Of a stretch of 64,000 nt of DNA, positions 44,471 through 53,616 are shown piece by piece. The stretch is from contig NZ_JAAGWK010000035.1 in assembly GCF_010685995.1 (NCBI RefSeq), forward strand, positions 1 through 64,000, in the 5' to 3' direction. The position numbers were made by a program, and so were the translations under genes. Under the pieces are notes generated by a model, which saw only the letters and a list, made by a program, of their open reading frames with translations, did not search any database and had not been told where the DNA came from. The DNA is from Goekera deserti. Lineage in GTDB: Bacteria; Actinomycetota; Actinomycetes; Mycobacteriales; Geodermatophilaceae. Each line of letters starts with the position of its first letter. Position 1 is the first letter of the stretch.

Positions 44471-45805
44471 TCACCGCCCCGCGGCCACCGGGTCCGGCAC
44501 CGCGGAGCCGGTGCGGGCACCGACGTGCAGCCGCACCCGCGGCGGCAGGACGTGTGCCTCCAGCCGGACCCGCCGCCCCCGGGACAGCACCAGCCCGGCC
44601 GCGCACCCGGCGACGACGACCAGCGCCCCGCTGGCCACGAAGGCCACCGGCGCCCCGAGGTGCTCGGCGAGCCAGCCCACCGTGGGTGCGCCGACGGGGG
44701 TGCCGCCGAGGAAGCACATCAGGTAGAGCGAGAGCACCCGCCCGCGCATCTGCGGCTCCACCCCCAGCTGCACGAAGCTGTTGCAGGCGACCGCGAACAG
44801 CAGGCCGGCGGCACCGGCCGGCACCAGGGCCACGGCGAACGTGGCGTAGCTCGGCATCAGGCCGCAGACCACGGTGAGCAGGCCGAAGCCGATGGTGGCC
44901 AGCACCAGGAACCGCTGCCGCGGCCGGGCCTGCCGCCGGGTGCTCAGCAGCGCCCCGCACAGCGAGCCCACCGCGTAGCAGGTGGTGAGGAAGCCGAACG
45001 CGCCGGCGCCGGCGTCGTAGACCTGGCGGGCCATGAGCGCGATGGTCACCTGGGTGTTGAACCCGAACGTGCCGACGACGAAGGCCAGCACCATCGCCAG
45101 CACCAGGTCCGGCCGCCCGCGGGTGTAGGCGATGCCCGCGCGCAGCTGGCCGCGCCCCCGCGGCACCGGGTCGCTGGGGTGCAGCTCGTGGCGACGCATG
45201 CGCGCCAGCGCCGCGATGGTGACCGCGAAGCTGGCCGCGTTGAGGAAGAACGTCGGCGTCGTCGACCCGCCGGAGGCGGTGATCACCCCGCCGGCGACGG
45301 CGGGGCCGATCAACCGGGCGCTGTTGAAGATCGTGGAGTTGAGGCCCACCGCGTTGGTCAGCAGTCCGGGCCCGACCAGCTCGGAGACGAACGACTGCCG
45401 CAGCGGCGCGTCGATCGCCGACACCACCCCGAGCAGCAGGGCCAGCACCAGCACGTGCCACAGCCGGACGACGTCGAGCGCGACGAGGCTGCCCAGCACG
45501 AGGGCCAGCAGGCCCATGACGGTCTGGGTGACCATGATCAGCCGGCGCTTGTCGTAGCGGTCGGCGAGCACGCCGCCGACCAGGCTGAACACCAGCGCGG
45601 GGCCGAACTGCAGGGCGGTGATCAGCCCGAGGGCGACCCCGCTGTCGCCGGACAGCTGGAGCACCAGCCAGTCCTGGCCGATGCGCTGCACCCACATGCC
45701 GGTCTGGCTGACGAGGTTGGTGGAGGCGAACAGCCGGTAGTTCCACACCCGGAGGGCGCGGAACATGCCGGTCGAGGCCCCGCGGTCAGCCGACGTACCG
45801 GTCAC
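44471..45805 (-). CDS. MFS transporter (EntS-like)
   Basis: The 444-residue protein has about twelve transmembrane helices. MFS motif A is GGVLADRYDKRRLIMVTQ (about 67-84). The first helix region MFRALRVWNYRLFASTNLVSQTG and the segment SAIDAPLRQSFVSELVG match the EntS/YfiS-like exporter branch. It overlaps the marR gene stop by 4 bp (GTGA), so a regulator-exporter operon is likely, with the drug or metabolite unknown. The start is GTG 45805. Confidence 0.92.
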   Translation of the reverse strand: MTGTSADRGASTGMFRALRVWNYRLFASTNLVSQTGMWVQRIGQDWLVLQLSGDSGVALGLITALQFGPALVFSLVGGVLADRYDKRRLIMVTQTVMGLLALVLGSLVALDVVRLWHVLVLALLLGVVSAIDAPLRQSFVSELVGPGLLTNAVGLNSTIFNSARLIGPAVAGGVITASGGSTTPTFFLNAASFAVTIAALARMRRHELHPSDPVPRGRGQLRAGIAYTRGRPDLVLAMVLAFVVGTFGFNTQVTIALMARQVYDAGAGAFGFLTTCYAVGSLCGALLSTRRQARPRQRFLVLATIGFGLLTVVCGLMPSYATFAVALVPAGAAGLLFAVACNSFVQLGVEPQMRGRVLSLYLMCFLGGTPVGAPTVGWLAEHLGAPVAFVASGALVVVAGCAAGLVLSRGRRVRLEAHVLPPRVRLHVGARTGSAVPDPVAAGR

Positions 45806-46236
45806 CCACCGGCGAGCTTCTCCATGATCACCGAGGCGTCGCGCAGCACGGTCCGCTCCTCGGCGGTGAGCTCGTGCAGCCGGCCGGACAGCCACGCCTC
45901 GCGGGCCCGGGCCTCGGCGGCCAGCAGGTCCTCGGCGGCGTCGGTGAGACCGATGACCACCTGGCGCCCGTCGGTCGGGTGCGGCGTCCGGGTGACCAGG
46001 CCCATGCCCTCCAGCGCCACCACGACCCGGGTCATGGACGGCGGCTGCACCCGCTCGTGCCCGGCCAGCTCGCCCGGGCTCATCGGCCCGTGCCGCTTGA
46101 GCGTGGACAGCGCGGCGAGGTGGGTGAGCGTGACCGAGGTGTCCACGCGCTGGTTGCGCAGTCGCCGGGAGAACCGCATGACCGACAGGCGCAGGTCGTG
46201 CGCCAGGGCGGCGGTGTCCAACGTGGTGCGTGGCAC
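45802..46236 (-). CDS. MarR family transcriptional regulator
   Basis: The 144-residue winged-helix protein matches MarR: TLTHLAALSTLKRHGPMSPGELAGHERVQPPSMTRVVVALEGMGLV (the recognition helix lies in PPSMTRVV, about 66-73) followed by the wing RTPHPTDGRQVVIGLT. It probably represses the co-transcribed MFS gene and itself; ligand unknown. It is the first gene of the pair. Confidence 0.94.
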   Translation of the reverse strand: MPRTTLDTAALAHDLRLSVMRFSRRLRNQRVDTSVTLTHLAALSTLKRHGPMSPGELAGHERVQPPSMTRVVVALEGMGLVTRTPHPTDGRQVVIGLTDAAEDLLAAEARAREAWLSGRLHELTAEERTVLRDASVIMEKLAGG

Positions 46237-46270
46237 GGCGTCACCCTAACCCGTGAGCAGAGGTAATGAA

Positions 46271-47791
46271 CTAGAACAGCTGCTGCAGCGGTTCGAGGGC
46301 GAAGTAGACCACGAAGAGCCCGGCCACGACCCACATCAGCGGGTGCACCTCGCGGACCCGGCCCACGGCGGCGCGCAGCAGCACGAAGCTGACCACGCCG
46401 GCACCGATGCCGTTGGTGATCGAGTAGGTGAACGGCATCAGCGCGATGGTCAGGAACGCCGGGATCACCAGGGACAGGTCGCCCCACTCCAGGTCGCGGA
46501 TCTGGCTGATCAGCAGGGCCCCGACGATCACCAGCACGGGCGCGGCGGCCTCGGAGGGCACCACCTCCACCAGCGGGGAGAAGAACGTCGCCACCAGGAA
46601 CAGCAGGCCGGTGACGACGCTGGCCAGGCCGGTGCGGGCGCCGTCCGCGACGCCCGCGGTGCTCTCCACGTAGGTGGTGTTGGAGGAGATGCTGGCCGCG
46701 CCACCGGCCGCGGCGGCGATCGAGTCGACCAGCAGCACCGGCTGCGAGCCGGGCAGGTTGCGGTCGGAGTCGAGCAGGTCGCCCTCGGCGCCGACCGCGG
46801 TGACCGTGCCGACGGTGTCGAAGAAGTCGGCGATCATCAGCGCGAACACGATGAGCAGCGCGGCGACGACGCCGATCCGCTCGAAACCGCCGAACAGCGA
46901 GAAGTTGCCGACGATGGAGAAGTCGGGGGCGGCGACCACGTCGTCGGGCAGCCGGGGCACCTGCAGCGCCCAGCCGCGCGGGTTGAGCGCGCCGTCCGGG
47001 CCGACGGCGGGGCCGACCGAGGCGATCGCCTCGATGACGATGGCCAGCACCGTGGTGGCGATGATGCCGATCAGCAGCCCGCCCCGGACCTTGCGGACGA
47101 CGAGCACGCTGGTGAGCGCCAGGCCGACGACGAAGGTCAGCAGCGGCCAACCGGCCAGCTCGCCGCCGACGCCGAAGCTGATCGGCACCGTGCCGGACTC
47201 CGCGCGCCGGACGAACCCGGCGTCCACCAGGCCGATCAGGGTGAGGAAGAAGCCGATGCCGACCGCGATCGCCGTCTTCAGCTGGGCGGGGATCGCGGTG
47301 AACACGGCCCGCCGGAAGCCGGTGAGCACCAGCACCGAGATGAGCAGGCCCTCCAGCACGACCAGGCCCATGACCTCGGGCCAGGTCAGCTGGGTCGCCG
47401 CGTACACCCCGACGACGGCGTTGATCCCGAGGCCCGCCGCCAGGGCCAGCGGGTAGCGCCCGATGACGCCCATCGCGATGGTGAGCACGCCGGCCACGAA
47501 GGCGGTCAGCGCCGCGACCGCGGGGAACGGCAGCGTGGCGCCGGTGACGTCCGGGCCGGACAAGATGATCGGGTTGAGCACCACGATGTAGGCCATCGTG
47601 AAGAAGGTGACGACGCCGCCGCGCACCTCACGGGTCACCGTGGAGCGGCGGGCGGTGATGCCGAAGTAGCGGTCGAGGCCGTTCTTCGGGCGCATCTGCG
47701 GCCCCGGGCTGCGCCGGGGTGCGCTGGCGCCGGTCGCGGCGGTGCTCCCGGCGGCGCGTGGCGCACCGGCGGGACGGGACTTGTCGGGCAC
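46271..47791 (-). CDS. NCS2 family nucleobase permease (AzgA-like)
   Basis: The 506-residue permease resembles the hypoxanthine/adenine/guanine transporters: NGLDRYFGITARRSTVTREVRGGVVTFFTMAYI at the amino end, NPIILSG, AAGLGINAVVG, GFFLTLIGLVDAGFV, and ADFFDTVGTVTAVGAEGDLLD with SSNTTYVESTAGVADGARTGLASV, which are the AzgA-type substrate region. About 13 helices are present. GTG 47791 is the probable start; ATG near residue 33 (MRPKNGLDRYFG) is an alternative. It is divergent from the DUF2530 gene. Confidence 0.93.
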   Translation of the reverse strand: MPDKSRPAGAPRAAGSTAATGASAPRRSPGPQMRPKNGLDRYFGITARRSTVTREVRGGVVTFFTMAYIVVLNPIILSGPDVTGATLPFPAVAALTAFVAGVLTIAMGVIGRYPLALAAGLGINAVVGVYAATQLTWPEVMGLVVLEGLLISVLVLTGFRRAVFTAIPAQLKTAIAVGIGFFLTLIGLVDAGFVRRAESGTVPISFGVGGELAGWPLLTFVVGLALTSVLVVRKVRGGLLIGIIATTVLAIVIEAIASVGPAVGPDGALNPRGWALQVPRLPDDVVAAPDFSIVGNFSLFGGFERIGVVAALLIVFALMIADFFDTVGTVTAVGAEGDLLDSDRNLPGSQPVLLVDSIAAAAGGAASISSNTTYVESTAGVADGARTGLASVVTGLLFLVATFFSPLVEVVPSEAAAPVLVIVGALLISQIRDLEWGDLSLVIPAFLTIALMPFTYSITNGIGAGVVSFVLLRAAVGRVREVHPLMWVVAGLFVVYFALEPLQQLF

Positions 47792-47990
47792 GGCGGGACT
47801 CCCCGGGTGGCCACCGAGGCGGCGGGGTGTCTCCCCGGGCCGGTGCGGTGGGACGGTCTCGAGCGGCGACAGCGTGCCACACCCCCGACCGGCCCGGGGG
47901 TGCGGCGGTCCACCGACACGTACCGGCAGGACGAGGCCCGGCCGGCACGCCAGGGTCCGCGCCCGGCCGGGCACGCCCTAGAGTCGGCGC

Positions 47991-48215
47991 GTGCCCGCAC
48001 CCACCCGGCCCGCGCCGCTGCCCCTGGAGGTCGACACGGCCCGGGTGGTGGTGATCGGGATGGTCGCGTGGGCGGTGGCCCTGGTGGTCCTGCTGCTGCT
48101 GGGCGACCGGGTCGACCGGGTCTGGACCTGGACCTGCGTCTGCGCCCTGGTGCTGGCCTCCGGCGGCCTCGGCGTCATGCGCTGGCAGGGCCAGCTGCGC
48201 CGCCGCCGGGACTGA
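47991..48215 (+). CDS. DUF2530 small membrane protein
   Basis: This 74-residue protein has two transmembrane helices (VVVIGMVAWAVALVVLLLLGD and WTCVCALVLASGGLGVM) with basic tail RRRRD and the motif PLPLEVDTARVVVIG. It matches the actinobacterial DUF2530 family, function unknown. In other actinobacteria it lies near the MarR and NCS2 genes as here. The start is GTG 47991. Confidence 0.85.
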   Translation: MPAPTRPAPLPLEVDTARVVVIGMVAWAVALVVLLLLGDRVDRVWTWTCVCALVLASGGLGVMRWQGQLRRRRD

Positions 48216-48309
48216 CCCCGACCGGACGACGGCCCGGTCGGGCGCGCGGCGCGATGACTGCGGCGTGGCGGCGGACGACCCGGGCCGCGACCGACCACCA
48301 TCTCCGCCC

Positions 48310-48945
48310 ATGGACCGGGGACCGGGCACGACCGCGGCGCTGGCCGTGGCGGGGGGCGCAGTGTTCGGGGCGACCACGTCGCTGGTCAACGCTCTCTCCT
48401 CCCCGTACGGCCAGTTGGCGCTCACCGACGGGCCGCTGCGCCGGCTCGCCGTCGTGGCCAGCCTGCTGCTGGACGCCGGGTGGGCCTGGGCTGCCCTCGC
48501 CGTGGCCGGTGGGTGGCTGGCGGGTGGAGTGCGCCGCGGGGCGCTGACCGGCTCCCTGGCCCTGCTCGGTGCCGTGCCGGCCTACTACGTCACCGACGCG
48601 GCCGGCCGCGGAGAGGAGCTGTCCGGGTAGGCGGCGGAGCTGCTGTTCTGGGCCGTCGCGGCGCTGCTGCTCGGCTCGGCGCTGGGCGCCGCAGGTGGAC
48701 TGGCGCGCCGGCGCGACCTGCTCGGGCTGGTGGGCAGGCTGGTCGTCCCGCTCGGCGCGGCGGCACAGGCGGTTCTGCTGCCCCCCGGCTTCGGCCGCCC
48801 GATGGGCGACGGCGAGGCCCGTACCGCCCAGCTGCTGGTGCTCGGCACCGCGGTGCTGGCCGCCGGCGCGCTCTGCCTCCGGCACCAGCAGCAGCGCGAC
48901 GCCCGGCGCGCGGAGCCGACCACGGTCCACGGCGGAGGGGTCTGA
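48310..48945 (+). pseudogene. Membrane protein gene split by an in-frame TAG
   Basis: From ATG 48310 the frame encodes a hydrophobic protein for 106 codons, then meets TAG at 48628-48630 and continues, without another stop, for 104 more codons to TGA 48943-48945. Both halves are hydrophobic: LALLGAVPAYYVTDAAGRGEELSG before and AAELLFWAVAALLLGSAL after. The TAG stands where TGG (Trp) would fit the local composition. This looks like a nonsense mutation in one gene of about 211 codons; family not recognised. The start could be GTG 48265. Confidence 0.75.
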
Positions 48946-49012
48946 GCCCTGCCCGAGGAGGGTCCGACCTCAGCGCGGGACGACCTCCGCCCGGGTCCCT
49001 GCCCGAGCCGGC

Positions 49013-49855
49013 TCAGATGACGTCGAAGTCCGCGGTGTCGTAGCGCGCGGTGTGCACGACCTCGGCCGGCGCGCCCCCGCTGTCGACCAGCGTGGCCTGG
49101 CTGTGCGCGCCGCAGCCGTACTCGACCGGGACGACGCGGCCGTCGGCCGGCGCGTAGGCGTTGCTGCAGGCACCGATCGACTGGCGGAGCACGCCGGCCA
49201 GCGGGAGGAAGAAGCCGCAGGTGCCGCAGCGGCCGGGTGCCTGCCGGGCCATCGGCGAGTCGGGCCCGAAGTCGCCGGTCAGCCAGCGCGCGACGGCCTG
49301 GCTGCGCCCGCGCGGGGACAGCACGCGCTCGCGGCCCAGGCCGATCTCGGTGGCCACCGCGCGGGCGGCCGGGTCGTCGGCGGCGTCGTCGTCGACGAGG
49401 TAGGCGGGCACCAGCCGGTCGTCGTCCTCGGTGGAGGGAAGCACGTCGCCGACGGAGAGGTCGCCGGGGCGCAGGCGCTCCTGCCACGGCACCCACTCGG
49501 GGGCCAGCAGCGCCTCGTCACCGGGCAGCAGCACGACCTCGTCGAGCGTCGGCTCACCGCCGGGCGCGCCGGCCAGGGTGACCGCCCACGTCCAGCCGAC
49601 GTAGCCGGGCAGGGACGCGGCGAAGTGGTGGGTGAGCAGCTGGCCCAGTGCCTCGGCAGGCACGTCGGGCAGGTCGCTGACGACCGTCTCGGTGCTGGTG
49701 CCCCGGTGCTCCCCGACCGCGGTCGGGTCGCCGGCGACGTCGACGGCGGCCGCGCGGGCCAGCTCGACGGCCGCGGCGAGCGAGCTCACGGGGCCGGACG
49801 GGGCGGTGGCGGATGCCTCGTCGGGCACCGGGAGGGCCTGCTCGGAGTCGGACAC
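49013..49855 (-). CDS. DUF3027 domain-containing protein
   Basis: This 280-residue protein belongs to actinobacterial DUF3027. A tract ALGQLLTHHFAASLPGYVGWTWAVTLA is central (about 70-96), then LLPGDEALLAPEWVPWQERLRPGDL and a C-terminal zinc-like motif with GRCGTCGFFLPLAG and GACSNAYAPADGRVV...YGCGAHS, where four cysteines may bind metal. Function is unknown. It is divergent from the MFS/DUF2771 pair. The start is GTG 49855. Confidence 0.9.
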   Translation of the reverse strand: MSDSEQALPVPDEASATAPSGPVSSLAAAVELARAAAVDVAGDPTAVGEHRGTSTETVVSDLPDVPAEALGQLLTHHFAASLPGYVGWTWAVTLAGAPGGEPTLDEVVLLPGDEALLAPEWVPWQERLRPGDLSVGDVLPSTEDDDRLVPAYLVDDDAADDPAARAVATEIGLGRERVLSPRGRSQAVARWLTGDFGPDSPMARQAPGRCGTCGFFLPLAGVLRQSIGACSNAYAPADGRVVPVEYGCGAHSQATLVDSGGAPAEVVHTARYDTADFDVI

Positions 49856-49926
49856 CGCACCATCATCCCCCGCAGGCGCCAGCGCGCTCCGACCGGCATC
49901 TCAGCTGGGTGAGGCACGATTGGCCC

Positions 49927-52176
49927 GTGCCCTCGTCCCCCGACCGCCGCCTGCCGCGCCGCAGGTCACCGTGGCGTCGTGCCGCGCCGGCGGAGCAGGA
50001 CCGGCTGGACACCACGCCGCTGCACGTCCCCCGGGTGGAGACCGCACCGCTGCCGGTCGCCGGGCACCAGCCGCCGGGCGACGACCACCCGACCGTGGTG
50101 CAGGTCGTCCCGGCCCGCCCGGGCGGCGCGCCGCAGCCCGACGGCTCGGCGTGGCCTCCGGCGAGCGGCCCCGGCCCGGCCGCCTGGTCCCCCGCACCGC
50201 ACGCCCCGGGCCACCAGTCCCCGACCGCGCGGCCCCTGGGCGGGCAGCCCCCGGGCGCGCCGTCCACGCAGGCCCCCGCGGGGTCGCCCGCAGGCTCCCC
50301 GGACGCCGGCCCGTGGCAGCCCGGCCCGTGGCAGCCCGGCGCGTGGCAGCCCGACCCGCGGCAGCCCGACCCGCGGCAGCCCGGCCCGTCGCAGCAGGGC
50401 CCCTGGCAGCAGAGCCCGTCGCATCAGGGCCCGTGGCAGCCACCCCAGCAGCAGCCGGGGCCGGCGTACCAGGGACCCCAGCAGCACCCGGGAGCTCCGC
50501 ACTCGGCCGGCCCGCTCCCGTACCCGGGGCAGGCACCCCCGTACGGCGCGCCCCCGTACGGCGCACCGCAGCACGGCGGATCCCCCTACGGGCCACCGCA
50601 GTACGGCGCGCCCCAGTACGGACCGCCTCCGGGGCCTCCCCCGTACGGCGCTCCGCCGTACGGTGCCCCGCACCCCGGGACCGCGCCGTACGCGGAGCCG
50701 TACGCGCCGCCGCCCCACGGCTCCCCCGAGCAGCCCGCCGAGCAGCCGGCACCACCCGCCGCTGCGACGGGCGTGCCCAGGAAGCTGACCGTCACCCGGG
50801 TGGCCGCCGCACGCACCCGCGAGCTGACCCGCAACGCCGTCCGGCGGGTGGACGACGCCAGCCGGGCCGACGGGGCGGGCGAGAGCGGGCTGACCGGCCT
50901 GCTCTGGGTCAACGCCCTGCACGCCGCCGGGGACGCGATGATCGCGGTGTCGCTGGCCGGGACGCTGTTCTTCGCCGCCGCCGGTGACGCCCAGCGCACC
51001 AACGTGGCCCTGTACCTGCTGGTCACGGTGGCCCCGTTCGCGCTGCTCGCGCCGGTGATCGGCCCGCTGCTGGACCGCCTGCAGCGCGGGCGCCGCGCGG
51101 CGATGGCGGGCGCGCTGATCGGGCGCACCGTGCTGGCCCTGGTGATGCTCTTCCACTTCGACGACCTGGGGCTCTACCCGGCCGCGCTCGGCGTCCTGGT
51201 GCTGTCCAAGTCGTTCAACGTGCTCAAGGCGGCCGTGGTCCCGCGGGTGCTGCCGGACGCGATGTCGCTGACGTCGGCCAACGCACGGATGTCGGTCTTC
51301 GGCCTGGCTGCCTCCGGGGTGCTGGGCGGGCTCGGCGCGGGTCTGGCCGCGACCCTCGGCTTCTCCTGGGAGCTGGGTGCCACGGCCGCGGTGTTCCTCG
51401 CCGGCGGGGTGCTCGCCTTCCGGCTGCCCGCCCACGTCGACCTGCCGCAGGGCGAGACCCCGGCCACCGTGCTGACCACCGAGGACCTCTCCGACGAGCG
51501 GACCCGGCGTCCCTCGGCCGGGCCGCACGTGGTCACCGCGCTGCGCGCGACCGCGGCGCTGCGCGGGCTCAGCGGCTTCCTCACCATCTTCGCCGCGTTC
51601 CTCACCCAGGCCACGTTCCCCGACGGGTGGGAGGCCACCGGCGCGCTGGGCGTGATCGCGGTGGCCGCCGGGGTGGGCAGCTTCGCCGGCACCGCCGTCG
51701 GGTCACGGCTGCACGCCGCCCGCCCGGACACCCTGGTGCTGGTCTCCGCCGGGTCCGCGGCGGTGATCACCGTGATCGCCGCGCTGCTCTACAGCTTCCC
51801 GGTGGCCGCGCTGGTGGTCGCCGTGTCGTCGGTGAGCAACGCGCTGGGCAAGGTGGCGCTGGACGCGATCATCCAGCGCGAGGTGCCCGAGGCCCTGCGC
51901 GCCTCGGCGTTCGGCCGGTCGGAGACCTGGCTGCAGCTGGCCTGGGTCGCCGGCGGCGCCGTCGCGGTGGCCCTGCCGGCGAACGGCCGGCTCGGCTTCG
52001 CGGTGGCCGCCGCCCTGCTCGCGCTGGCGGTCGGCCTGGTCCTGTGGGGCCAGCACCGCCGCGGCCGCACCGCATCCGGACCGTCGGGACGCCTCGGCCG
52101 ACCCACCCCGCCGGACGCCGGGGACACCGACCCCGGGCCCACGGACGGGCGAGGCGGAGAGGACCGGTACTGGTGA
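49927..52176 (+). CDS. MFS transporter with a long disordered N-terminal region
   Basis: The 749-residue protein has about 285 disordered residues rich in Pro, Gly, Gln and Tyr, followed by a standard twelve-helix MFS domain (from LLWVNALHAAGDAMI, about 321, to LALAVGLVLWGQ, about 712). The disordered part contains nine pentapeptide units of the GPWQP type (about 128-172) and a YGAPP/YGPPQ tract (about 206-263). The MFS part, between DUF3027 and a DUF2771 lipoprotein, resembles a conserved actinobacterial protein (Rv0876c-like). The substrate is unknown. The start is GTG 49927. Confidence 0.9.
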   Translation: MPSSPDRRLPRRRSPWRRAAPAEQDRLDTTPLHVPRVETAPLPVAGHQPPGDDHPTVVQVVPARPGGAPQPDGSAWPPASGPGPAAWSPAPHAPGHQSPTARPLGGQPPGAPSTQAPAGSPAGSPDAGPWQPGPWQPGAWQPDPRQPDPRQPGPSQQGPWQQSPSHQGPWQPPQQQPGPAYQGPQQHPGAPHSAGPLPYPGQAPPYGAPPYGAPQHGGSPYGPPQYGAPQYGPPPGPPPYGAPPYGAPHPGTAPYAEPYAPPPHGSPEQPAEQPAPPAAATGVPRKLTVTRVAAARTRELTRNAVRRVDDASRADGAGESGLTGLLWVNALHAAGDAMIAVSLAGTLFFAAAGDAQRTNVALYLLVTVAPFALLAPVIGPLLDRLQRGRRAAMAGALIGRTVLALVMLFHFDDLGLYPAALGVLVLSKSFNVLKAAVVPRVLPDAMSLTSANARMSVFGLAASGVLGGLGAGLAATLGFSWELGATAAVFLAGGVLAFRLPAHVDLPQGETPATVLTTEDLSDERTRRPSAGPHVVTALRATAALRGLSGFLTIFAAFLTQATFPDGWEATGALGVIAVAAGVGSFAGTAVGSRLHAARPDTLVLVSAGSAAVITVIAALLYSFPVAALVVAVSSVSNALGKVALDAIIQREVPEALRASAFGRSETWLQLAWVAGGAVAVALPANGRLGFAVAAALLALAVGLVLWGQHRRGRTASGPSGRLGRPTPPDAGDTDPGPTDGRGGEDRYW
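50308..50442 (+). repeat. 15-bp coding minisatellite in the MFS N-terminus
   Basis: Nine tandem 15-bp units such as GGCCCGTGGCAGCCC and GACCCGCGGCAGCCC encode GPWQP, GAWQP, DPRQP, GPSQQ and related pentapeptides. Units 1 and 2, and units 4 and 5, are identical, suggesting recent expansion. Confidence 0.85.
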
Positions 52177-52691
52177 GCAGGCGCACCACGAGGCGGGCAG
52201 CCCGGGCCACGGTCGGCGCGGCACTGCTCGGGCTGACCGCGGGCTGCGGCGGCAGCGCCGCCGACGACGGACCGCCGACGGTCAGCGTGCAGACCGCCGA
52301 CCAGCAGATCGTGCTGCAGCCCACCCAGTTCTGCTTCGGCGACGAGGGCGGCGAGCGCTACGACATCGTGCCGCCGGTCGTCGACGTGTCCCCCGACACC
52401 GCCATCACCCTGCGGGTGCCGTCGGAGGTCGCGGACAGCGGCTGGTCGGTGCAGGTGTACGACGACCAGCTGGCCACCAAGATCGGTGAGGTCGACGTGG
52501 GCGCCGACACCGAGGTGTTCAGCGAGATCAACAGCTCCGACGTCAGCCCGCCGGGCTTCTACCTGGTCGTCGTCCAGGACGCCGGCGAGGACTGCAACGG
52601 GCTGTCCGGCGCGTGGCCGGTCGGCTTCATCCGCGCCGGTGGCGCCATCAGCGACACCACCGCCCCCGCCACCCCGGCCCCCGCCGGCTGA
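52173..52691 (+). CDS. Lipoprotein, DUF2771-like
   Basis: This 172-residue protein has a twin-Arg-rich lipoprotein signal (RRTTRRAARATVGAALLGLTAGC) with lipobox LTAGC, so it should be anchored on the outer face of the membrane. The rest, QTADQQIVLQPTQFCFGDEGG then PGFYLVVVQDAGEDCNGLSG, contains a likely disulfide pair and fits DUF2771. It overlaps the MFS gene by 4 bp (GTGA), so the two are coupled and may work together at the membrane. Confidence 0.85.
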   Translation: MSRRTTRRAARATVGAALLGLTAGCGGSAADDGPPTVSVQTADQQIVLQPTQFCFGDEGGERYDIVPPVVDVSPDTAITLRVPSEVADSGWSVQVYDDQLATKIGEVDVGADTEVFSEINSSDVSPPGFYLVVVQDAGEDCNGLSGAWPVGFIRAGGAISDTTAPATPAPAG

Positions 52692-52698
52692 CCGGGCC

Positions 52699-53082
52699 TC
52701 AACCCTCCAGGTCGCCGGCGACGGCGCGCAGCAGCGAGCCGATCTTGCGGCCCACCGGCTTGTCCGGGTGGCGACCGTGGCGCAGGCCGGTGGAGACGCC
52801 GTCCAGGAGCTTGATCAGGTCCTCGATGATCGGCACGAGCTCGTCGGGGCTCTTGCGGGTCGCGGCGACGGCCGAGGGCAGCGGGTCCAGCACCTGCACC
52901 TGCAGGGCCTGGTCACCGCGCCGGCCCTCGACGATGCCGAACTCGACGCGCTGACCGGGCTTCAGCTCCGTGGTGCCGCTGGGCAGGGCGTCCTTGTGCA
53001 CGAACACGTCGGGGCCGCCGTCGCGGGCGAGGAAGCCGAAGCCCTTCTCCGCGTTGAACCACTTCACCTTGCCGCTGGGCAC
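52699..53082 (-). CDS. Cold-shock domain protein with C-terminal extension (CspB-like)
   Basis: The 127-residue protein has a cold-shock domain at residues 1-68 ([30 protein letters not shown], with the RNP1 KGFGF and RNP2 VFVH motifs) binding single-stranded nucleic acid. A helical extension of about 60 residues ([19 protein letters not shown]) follows, as in mycobacterial CspB. GTG 53082 has GAAGGAA upstream. The gap to the next gene (53083-53235) is a long leader, as is common for cold-shock genes. Confidence 0.92.
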   Translation of the reverse strand: MPSGKVKWFNAEKGFGFLARDGGPDVFVHKDALPSGTTELKPGQRVEFGIVEGRRGDQALQVQVLDPLPSAVAATRKSPDELVPIIEDLIKLLDGVSTGLRHGRHPDKPVGRKIGSLLRAVAGDLEG

Positions 53083-53235
53083 GTTGTTCCTTCGGGTCGT
53101 CGTCGCCGGTGGAGCTGGCCGGCACCTGGGGCAGCTGCGTGCGCCGCCGCGTCCAGGTTAGTCGGGCCACGCGCCGCCGGTCCCGCTGGTTTCCGCGCCC
53201 GGGGAGCGGACGGCCGGCGCGCCTACGCTGACCCC

Positions 53236-53616
53236 GTGCCGTCCGCCGCGCCCGCCCCGGGTCCGCCGCCGACCGGGGCCGGGCACCCCGACTACCGGTT
53301 CTCCCTGGCCAACGAGCGCACCCTGCTGGCCTGGCTGCGCACCGCGCTGGCCCTGGTGGCCGGTGGCGTGGCGATCGCCCAGTTCGCCCCCGGTCTGGGC
53401 GTGCCGCACGGCGGCACCGTCGTCGCCGTCCTGCTGCTCGCCGGTGGGCTGGTCACCGCGCTGGCCGGGCACCGGCGGTACCGGCGGGCCGAGGCCGCGA
53501 TCGCCGCGGACGCCCCGCTGCCCGACGGGTCGATGGGCAGCTGGGCGGCGGCGACCGTCGCCGTGCTCGTGGTGCTGGTCGGCGCGCTCGTGGTCGTCGA
53601 CGCGCTGCGCGGGTGA
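53236..53616 (+). CDS. DUF202 (YidH-like) membrane protein
   Basis: This 126-residue protein has the DUF202 signature DYRFSLANERTLLAWLRTALALVAGGVAI (about 18-46), then two more transmembrane helices (VVAVLLLAGGLVTALAG and AAATVAVLVVLVGALVVVDAL). The family's function is unknown. It overlaps the second DUF202 gene by 4 bp. The start is GTG 53236. Confidence 0.88.
   Translation: MPSAAPAPGPPPTGAGHPDYRFSLANERTLLAWLRTALALVAGGVAIAQFAPGLGVPHGGTVVAVLLLAGGLVTALAGHRRYRRAEAAIAADAPLPDGSMGSWAAATVAVLVVLVGALVVVDALRG

Noticed and set aside
48628-48630. Selenocysteine- or pyrrolysine-style recoding of the TAG
   Set aside because: No recoding machinery or structured element is visible, and a TGG-to-TAG change explains it more simply.
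48585-49496. Minus-strand 303-residue frame overlapping DUF3027 and the split membrane gene
   Set aside because: It is in a different frame from DUF3027, is rich in Arg and Pro, and lacks any domain.
53083-53235. Riboswitch in the leader of the cold-shock gene
   Set aside because: No recognisable aptamer fold could be drawn; the long gap is also a divergent promoter region.
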